Part shown: one piece after another, positions 56,965 to 64,000 of the stretch | Layout of the letters: every line of letters starts with the position of its first letter | How positions within the stretch are numbered: the stretch's first letter is position 1 | From: Sisyra terminalis | Taxonomy: Eukaryota > Arthropoda > Insecta > Neuroptera > Sisyridae | NCBI GenBank assembly: GCA_958496175.1 | Contig: OY292276.1 | Span: forward strand, 32,570,449-32,634,448 | DNA: 64,000 nucleotides | Reading direction: 5' to 3' | The notes under the pieces: generated by a model | Database searches by the model: none | The model's input: the letters and a program-made list of their open reading frames with translations, nothing else | Told to the model about the DNA's origin: nothing | Position numbers and translations under genes: made by a program

Positions 56965-57544
56965 AGAGCTGTCAATGATACTTGGGGAAGATATCTAGAA
57001 CATATAGATACCAGATAAATTATTTTTTAAAAAGTATCCGAACTTACTTTGGGTACCTAGTTACTCTCAAAATACCGAAACTTAAATATTTATCTTTAGT
57101 TACTTTATAAATTATGTATGCACTAAGTTTTGTAATGTAAAAGGTAAATTGTAAGTAATTTGTGAATGTATTTCTCATTAATTCCAATCCTTAGTTTGTC
57201 TTCATTATTTTTCCGAAGATTAATGAGAATCTTCTAAATTTGAAATAATTATCACTGTTTCTTTTTTTAAATTTTTATAAAAGTGCAACAAAGTAGTCAG
57301 GTATCATATTTTATTCTTTATTATTACAAATTTCATTTTTAGTAATTTTTTGTAAAAAAGTATCTTAGATACCAACAAGTATCTAAATTACTCCAAAGAT
57401 ACAAGATACAGTTCCTTTTAAAAATTATTTAAGATACTAGTTACTTTTTAACAAGAAATAAAGAAGCTAAGATACAGTAATTAAGAGACTTTAAAGTAAC
57501 GAAGCTACCTCAAAGTAACTAAGATACTTTTTTCTGACAGCTCT
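56965..57544. mobile_element. MITE family S with AGAGCTGTCA ends
   Basis: AGAGCTGTCA at 56965 faces TGACAGCTCT ending at 57544. Next to each end are runs resembling AAGTATCTxAGTTACTTT. Fragments of the family lie at 53160-53310 and 58635-58790. Confidence 0.75.
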
Positions 57545-57904
57545 GTATACGATGTAACTAAATCAGTATCTAGTAAATGAAGTAAAAAGTGAATATGGGA
57601 TTTTTAAATCCAGTATGCGATTATTACGAGTTTAAAAGTAAAAAAAGCGGTAATCAATATGATTAAACTTTGATTTCGCTTCTATTTCCTCACTTTTTTG
57701 TTAGTTTGTGAAGTACGGAATTTTTAATCTTAATTTTTTTTCACCTACTTCCCAGCACTTTATTGTACTGAATTTTGACACACCTGCTTACGCTCGATGA
57801 CAACACATAAATCCGTTGTAAAATTTAATAACCACTCAATATTTTAAATTTAATTAAATATTAATTGTTGAAAAAGCTCTAATTGCCTACCTTCACAGGC
57901 GCAT

Positions 57905-58391
57905 GCATGTTGAAATAAATGACAACAATCAGTTAGTTCAAATTTGAGACAATGATAGACAAAATTAACTTTAAAAATATATTAAAAGACTAAAAGGGGA
58001 AAAATCAATTAAAATCTTTCAATCATATCAAAATATTTAAAAATATGCTAAAACCTTCCTTCTATTGATAAAATGCACTAAAAAGGTAAAAAAATAAATT
58101 TGTGAACTGAATCTTAATACCGATTGCCCCATTGATATTTAGGCGATATTAGCCAATTAATGAGAATCGATAGCTATCTAGTTGTACATCAAAACGAGGA
58201 GTGATCCATATTACCAAATTGTAAACGAAATTACACTTTGATGCACAACTAAATAGCTTACAATTATCATTATTTAGCTAATATGGCTAAAATCGTCTTA
58301 GTTTCGATGGTACAATCGGTACTAAGATTCAGTTCATAAATTTATTTTTTACTTTTTGAGTGCATTTTATCAATAGAAGGGAGGCTTTTAA
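57905..58391. mobile_element. Family D fragment joined to full MITE family T
   Basis: A family D end (ATGACAACAATCAGTTAGTT) at 57905-57960 is followed by MITE T at 58050-58391. The MITE ends are TTCTATTGATAAAATGCACT and AGTGCATTTTATCAATAGAA. The T interior is itself palindromic (GATTTTAGCC-type blocks facing GGCGATATTAGCC). Confidence 0.75.
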
Positions 58392-58799
58392 AATACTTTA
58401 TAAAAAAAATTATTCCATTCCCAAATTAAAGTCCAAATTCCTATATTTATGTAGTATCATAGGATCATTGTCACACTATAGTACAAATTATTATAGCATT
58501 GGTGGTATAAAGATCAGTTTGATTTTCTACTGATAAATCGGAGAGATTCTGGGAAGACAAAACTTTTAAGTTGTTTGATAAATAAAGAAAAGATTATTAA
58601 TTAAAATGGCACCCAAAACTGACAAAGATTCTTTTGGGAAGTATCCAGATAAGTTCCTTTTTTAAAAAGTATCCGAAGTTACTTTGGGTATCTAGTTACT
58701 CTTCAAAAAAAGGAGCTTAAATCCTTATCTTAGTTACGTTTTAAGATACTTAAAAATATACTTCTTTAATTACTTTGTATATAATGTATATACTAATTT

Positions 58800-60697
58800 T
58801 GACTAGGTAAAGTTGTTAAATAATTAGATAATGTAGTTATTATATTTATTACTTTAAGAAATAGGAAAGTGCGAATGCTTAAACCCCTCTATATAAAACA
58901 AACTTAAATAAACGATCGAAGATTAATGTAAGAGATATATTGCATACATCGAATTTTAAAGAATAAAACAAAATAAAACTCTAAATGAAATAGAACAATA
59001 GGTATAAGCGTGGATCAGGAATAACGGATTTTGAGAACTAAAGAGAATTATTAAAAATAGTTTGATAATTATTGATGGAAGTAATGTTTACTTGAATTTA
59101 ATTTTTACGCAAGTTTTGGCAGTTTTCAATAATGAGAAAGCGAAAATTATTTTCAGATATATCTAAGTGAAATTATTCAGATAATATCAGATTAATATCA
59201 TTTTTGAAGACTCTGATTAATTGTTGTTTCAAAAATTAAAATTTTCTAGTTTATATATATATGATTTAATAATTTATTAAAACATATTAAACGCGTTCCT
59301 AGCCCAGCACCCACAATAAATACAATTTAATTAATATGATGAATTAAATAAATTTATTTCATTCAGAAATAGTAATATTTCTTAGTACATAATATTTCTT
59401 AGTTATATAGTATTAGTATTACTATTCTTAGATAAACTTAAATAAACTTAATTTTCAACAATATTTTCATTATTTACATCATAATTTTAATTTTTTTCAA
59501 CAATTCTTTTTCTATTTGTACTTTTATTTATTTAATCATATTCTAAAAAGGAAACAAAGGGAATACAGTAACTAAAGTAGAAAACAAAAATTTTAGATTT
59601 GATTTTATTTAAATATCGTCTAAAATTCGCATCAATCATCGTTTTATACTTTGTAGTCCTGAGTTTTTTATCATTGGGTATGCTTAAACTTAATATTTCA
59701 TATAAACATTTTATTAACGGTAAGTTTTTATCATCTGCAAAATTAATGTTGAAATATTTGCTCAATATCAAAGATATATCGTGAAATTTCTCACCAAATC
59801 TTCATTCAAATTTTTCAGAAATTTCTTTCGTATAAATCATCAAATTTTGGAATAAGAACTGCAGTGACTCTGGCTCATGGATTTTTTGGGAGAAACATAA
59901 ATAGCTACAAATTCTTCAGCATCTCGTTGTCTTTTTCATCTACCATTGTCTGAAGGCGTCTTAATTTTTTTGATTTTATTAATTTGATGGATTTGATTTA
60001 GATCGAGAATATTTAAAAGCAATAGTTGTATAACAATAACTTTTCGTGAACTTTTAATGGTGAAACTGTAAGATATAAATTTATAAATTATCAACTTGCA
60101 AAAAAATATTGTAACCACTGTAGCTATAGATACAATACTTTTTACATTAGCATGTCGGTAACGCGAAGATGTAAATTTTTCTCCACTTAAACATAGTGCC
60201 GTAGAGAAGTTTTCACTTAAAAAAACAGTTTCTTGAAAAAATAATTATAAGAAACTGATTAAGAGAAAGACAAATATCAAGTTAATCCAAGTGGTTTATT
60301 TTTATTATATTTGTAGCGTTTGTAGCCATCCTTGAAAAGGAAAATGCAATATTCAATCCAAAACTAAAAATTTCTCGTACCGGAAAACAAAACTGCAATA
60401 GCAATTAGAATAAGTATTGAATTTATAACTAGTTAAGAAACTTAGAACGCTTAGAACAATTAGAAGCCATTAAAAAGGTTCGAATGGATTATTCAAAAAA
60501 AAAAAATTGAATTTTTTACCTGTGTGACGTCACTCCCGCTTCTTGTTAAATCTTTTTTAATTAAGACAATAGATGGCACCGCTAGCACGAATAGTAACTG
60601 GTTTGCATCAAGACTTAGTTTAATAAAACGTGCTGCAAAATCTCAGAATTGTAACAAAAATTTAGTATTGAAAAATATATAAAATTTTAAAAAGATA
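58800..60697. other. Intergenic stretch before the PPR gene
   Basis: AT-rich with no recognised gene. ORFs at 59532-60118 overlap on both strands and look random. Confidence 0.4.
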
Positions 60698-62018
60698 ATG
60701 TCTCGAAGTTTAAAATTATGTTTATCTATTATCAATAGGAGTAATTTATCATATTGCTTCCAAAGTAAATATTTTTTACATATTATAGGTTATAACTACT
60801 CAATTATTTTTAAAATGTTTCAGATAATCGTTTATTATACACCGAAGCAGCTTTGGGGTTGGATGGTTATATTAAAACTCGCGAAAAAATTACGGCCCAG
60901 TTTTCAAATATGACTGATAAGTTTAAGGAAAAAATGGTTCAATACGTGGAACCAAAAGCCGCAAACATGATTTTTACGGAAGATTTAAAAAATATGGTGC
61001 ACTTAGTAGAATCAAAAGAAGAGGATTTCGATTTAGTTGTGAAGATGATGCTTAGATTTAATAAACAAAATGCTGGCTTGCGTTTTGGTAATTTTATTTT
61101 CGGTCCAGTTGTAATGCGAATGTTCTATCACCTTAACCAACCGGACAAAGCTTTGGAAGTAAAATAAAACTACATATCTCCTTCTCCTCAATATTAATAC
61201 TAAATATGTTCTAGGTTTTCAAAAATTCTGAACTTGACGGATTTTTCGATCAAGTCATTTCCTACCAATTACTAATGGATCTCTTATACAACAACAAACG
61301 CTATGATGATATTCTTCAAGTATTCGACATTATCAAAAATAAACAAATTCAAAATCAAAAGTTTCCCAAACACGTAGTCGTTTTAGTATTTGCCACACTG
61401 TATAAACAAAACACAAAAGAAAGTTTCGAAAAGGCATTACAAATTTGGAAAGAGTTACATGAAATAGGGCATAAACCTATGCGAAGAACCAATACTTTTT
61501 TGGCAGGATTAGCATTAAAACAGGGAGCTCCACATGTAACGTTAGAAGTTATTTCTGGTGTACAAAAACAAAACTACACAACCGTAAGAAATTTAAAAGC
61601 TGCGGCTCTGGCTGCTTTGAATCGTCCTGATGATGCCGTTTCAATTATTAAAAGCATTTTACAATTTGATGGACCATCTCAGCAGAAAGCTACATTTAAT
61701 CCAGATGTTATAGACATGGTATCTACGAGTGTAACAAACTCAGCCAACAAAGAATTAACGGTGGAATTCGAAAGAATCAAAAAACATTTAAAAGATAATC
61801 AACATATAAGTACAAAGTCATTAGAAGATGATTTATGCACGGAAATTCAAATGACTATTTTAAATAGAAATCAAATGGATCAAAATAATAGTAACCAGTA
61901 TGGTTACAATCGCAGATTTAACAGAAACGACAATTATGAACGAAGAGATGGAAACCAAAATCAAAGATATAGAACGGAAAGGTACAATAATCGACAAGGA
62001 TTATCTGATATGGTTTAA
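60698..62018 (+). CDS. PTCD2: Mitochondrial pentatricopeptide repeat protein, PTCD2-like
   Basis: Three exons (60698-60764, 60824-61158, 61215-62018) with introns of 59 and 56 bp encode 401 residues. The N terminus (MSRSLKLCLSIINRSNLSYCF) is basic, hydroxylated and free of acids, as expected of a mitochondrial presequence. Conserved landmarks are ALGLDGYIKTRE near residue 30, FTEDLKNMVHL near 66 and FGNFIFGPVVMRMFYHL near 105. LDGFFDQVISYQLLMDLLY follows at the start of exon 3, then helical PPR-like hairpins. PTCD2 proteins bind mitochondrial RNA and take part in cytochrome b transcript processing. The last 45 residues are rich in Asn, Arg, Gln and Tyr and may add RNA affinity. The start is the first ATG of the frame; a reading through intron 1 would lose the conserved segment. 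Confidence 0.85.
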
Positions 62019-62321
62019 ATTATCATTGTTAACTGAAATAGGAATATTAGTTATTAGTGTATTAACATGTAATTAAATAATACATTCAACTTTTCCTAGT
62101 CTATTTTTTACTGAAATTTACCATCACTTCCGTAGCCGAACTGCATTACTACTAAGGACCGGACAATGTAGGTACATGATGGCCTACCATACTCTGCCCT
62201 CGTAGAGTTCTACAAAACCATACGATTATATGAAAGATCCCCCTTTCGATCAATTACCAACTTTGGCTCAACACAACTTACTTTGAGAGAAACACCCCAC
62301 AACAAATGAAAGAATAATATT
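62019..62321. other. 3' flank of the PPR gene
   Basis: AT-rich for about 80 bp, with AATAATACATT-type poly(A) context, then a GC-richer block at about 62130-62230. On the minus strand that block weakly recalls a tRNA-derived SINE head. Confidence 0.35.
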
Positions 62322-62545
62322 TTTGGCTCAAGTTCAATTTAGCAGTCAAATCTGGTAACGTTTCATTTTCTACTTTGTTTTTGATTTAATTCGCGAATAA
62401 ATCGGCCCTTTATGAAAATTAGTAATAAAAGTGAAAATAATACCATATTAGAATTGAATTATCAAAAAAATCGCGAAAAGAATAAAAAACAAAGTAGAAA
62501 ATACAACGTTGCCAGATATTGACCGACTTAAAGGGACATGAGCCA
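62322..62545. mobile_element. Foldback MITE (family Q, copy 2)
   Basis: GGCTCAAGTTCAATTTAGCA at the left. The inner blocks TCTGGTAACGTTTCATTTTC and AAATACAACGTTGCCAGATA are inverted copies, as in 11354-11577. The right end is GGGACATGAGCC. Confidence 0.8.
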
Positions 62546-63720
62546 GAATTTTTACATATAAACTTGCATATTATATTTTAACTTGGAAAAAAACAATTTT
62601 TGTCAGTTTAATTGCACAATTTTTTATTCGTTTCCATTTTTTTCAGCACTTAAGTTGTAACGTAATGTGAGTTGCCTATATATTCATTTCGGTCGCAAAA
62701 TAAAATAACAGTAAATGAATAGTATTTAAATAGTTAGTTTTAATTTAGTAGAATGCAAGTAGAGTCAAATTTAGTATTTTAACTGTCTACCTCTATACGT
62801 GACGTAACTATACATACGATTATCTAATAATTATACAATATATACGTACCTTGCGGCAGGATTAAGACCATTAAGACACTGTTCATCTTCCAGCTATCCC
62901 TCATTTAAGAAAATTAGTAGCCCAACGCTTACAATGTGCCTATATTTTAGCCAAACTTAAGCTTTAAATCATAAAACATGAACAGTTCATAGGCATGGGG
63001 AATATTTAATATTAACCTGATCAGAAATAATGACGTTATTTAGTGCGATTGAGAAACATCGTCTTTTTTGATGCTCATTGTTATTTCCCATTGCCCTCAA
63101 ATGCGGCTCTGCGAGTCGCATACGACTCTTAACTAAGTCAAATTTTATCAACAAGTTTCCACAAATAAAGTTTTAGAAGATCCGTATCTTTTTAGGATAC
63201 ATAGTTTTATTGTTTTCCTGAACTTCATAGGGATTGTTCTTGGTTTTTGTTATTAATTGTAGTTTTATGATAAAGATTTCTGTTTTATTTTATTATTAAT
63301 CAAATATATTGAAAATTTATTATTAAAATTTTGAAATAATTATTTTCTTTTTCATAGTTCTGTTTTGATGTTTATATTTTATAATAATATTGTTTCTAGT
63401 TTATTATCTTGTAGCTTGTAAAAATATAGAGTTATACTAAAAAAAAAGGTAATAATTTGTGTGTGACTTCTTATAGAATATTAAAAACTGGATTGTGGCT
63501 CCCTTAGGCCTCATGTTTAGATACAGGGGAAATGAGCTCTAATTAACTAAGGAATTTAAAAAAAACAACATATTACACGTAAAATTGAAATAATATCGAA
63601 AAAAATAATTATACAGTATTATTAAGAACTACAGAGCGTAATTTGTATTGTTGAAATTTTTTATAATCTGTATTTTTAAACAAAGACAATAGTATAATAT
63701 ACATATAAATTCTACCAAAA
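62546..63720. other. Intergenic stretch before the protease exon
   Basis: AT-rich. Near 63105-63130 a GCGGCTCTGCGAGTCGCATA block resembles hAT-type subterminal sequence, but I could not pair ends. Confidence 0.35.
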
Positions 63721-63923
63721 TTATTTTGGCAAACCAGCACTTATTGAGCTTTCAATACCACAATGATCTTCTCCTCGTAATATTTTGAAGTAACCATTCG
63801 CACCCCAGTCAGTATTCCATGAATTTGCAATTAACCAGTATGGGACATCATTTTCCACGCCCCAACCCAAGATTCGAATAGCATGGCCTCCCAAAGCTCT
63901 TCCTTTTACATGTTGGTAGACTC
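63721..63923 (-). CDS. Cathepsin B-like cysteine protease, last exon (partial)
   Basis: The exon begins after a T-rich acceptor in phase 2 and encodes the final 67 residues. These carry the catalytic His in [11 protein letters not shown] and the catalytic-loop Asn in [13 protein letters not shown], then [16 protein letters not shown] and a TAA stop. These motifs and the C-terminal CGIES-type end are characteristic of cathepsin B-type papain-family proteases, which act in lysosomes or in insect gut digestion. The catalytic Cys and occluding loop would be in upstream exons beyond the right edge, so the subtype cannot be settled. Confidence 0.9.
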
Positions 63924-64000
63924 CTATTTATTAAAAAAAAAGGTCAATTTTATATTTTGAAAAGCGTTAAAAACATTTCCTATATATTGTAATTATATCT

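Noticed and set aside
63080..63520. hAT-like element suggested by CGGCTCTGCGAGTCGC and GGCTCCCTTAGGCC
   Set aside because: I could not find matching terminal repeats or a target duplication.
1..64000. CRISPR arrays, prokaryotic defence systems or endogenous viral genes
   Set aside because: Repeats are dispersed or palindromic rather than regularly spaced, the genes are spliced, and no viral polymerase, capsid or envelope motif was recognised.

Overview
The window looks like insect nuclear DNA. It is roughly three-quarters A+T. Its genes have introns with GT-AG ends and belong to animal families: insect-type short-chain dehydrogenases, a myogenic bHLH factor, a PPR protein of the PTCD2 type, and a cathepsin B-like protease. 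It is also crowded with small eukaryotic transposons. I cannot name the order or species. No operons, CRISPR arrays or prokaryotic signals were seen.

Genes from left to right. (1) The first two exons of a short-chain dehydrogenase on the minus strand (1989-5350), which runs off the left edge. (2) A complete five-exon paralogue of it (10116-13219, minus, 265 aa). (3) A six-exon, 304-aa type I membrane protein with one Ig and one FN3 domain (21778-27661, minus). (4) The myogenic bHLH gene nautilus/MyoD (37471-55279, plus, four exons, 275 aa), with introns of 9.4 and 7.5 kb. (5) A GNAT acetyltransferase gene (38180-39018, minus, 236 aa) nested antisense inside nautilus intron 2. (6) A PTCD2-like mitochondrial PPR protein (60698-62018, plus, 401 aa). 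(7) The last exon of a cathepsin B-like protease (63721-63923, minus), cut by the right edge. I joined the exons by reading splice sites and phases; all joins are in phase.

The rest is mostly mobile DNA. It includes tRNA-derived SINEs, two mariner transposase fossils, a Helitron-like element with a decayed helicase (30749-34928), and two solo LTRs carrying heat-shock elements. There is a hAT MITE with a perfect 8-bp target duplication, MITEs nested in one another, and a roughly 12-copy dispersed repeat.

The most striking signal is a set of seven short motifs with hammerhead-ribozyme-like architecture (CTGAGGA, stem, GAAAC, GTH, closing stem). They sit in two sequence families whose stems covary. 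Most lie inside foldback structures, one of them a nearly perfect palindrome with 865-bp arms in nautilus intron 2 (44521-46284). This pattern suggests ribozyme-bearing, Penelope-like or retrozyme-like non-autonomous retroelements.
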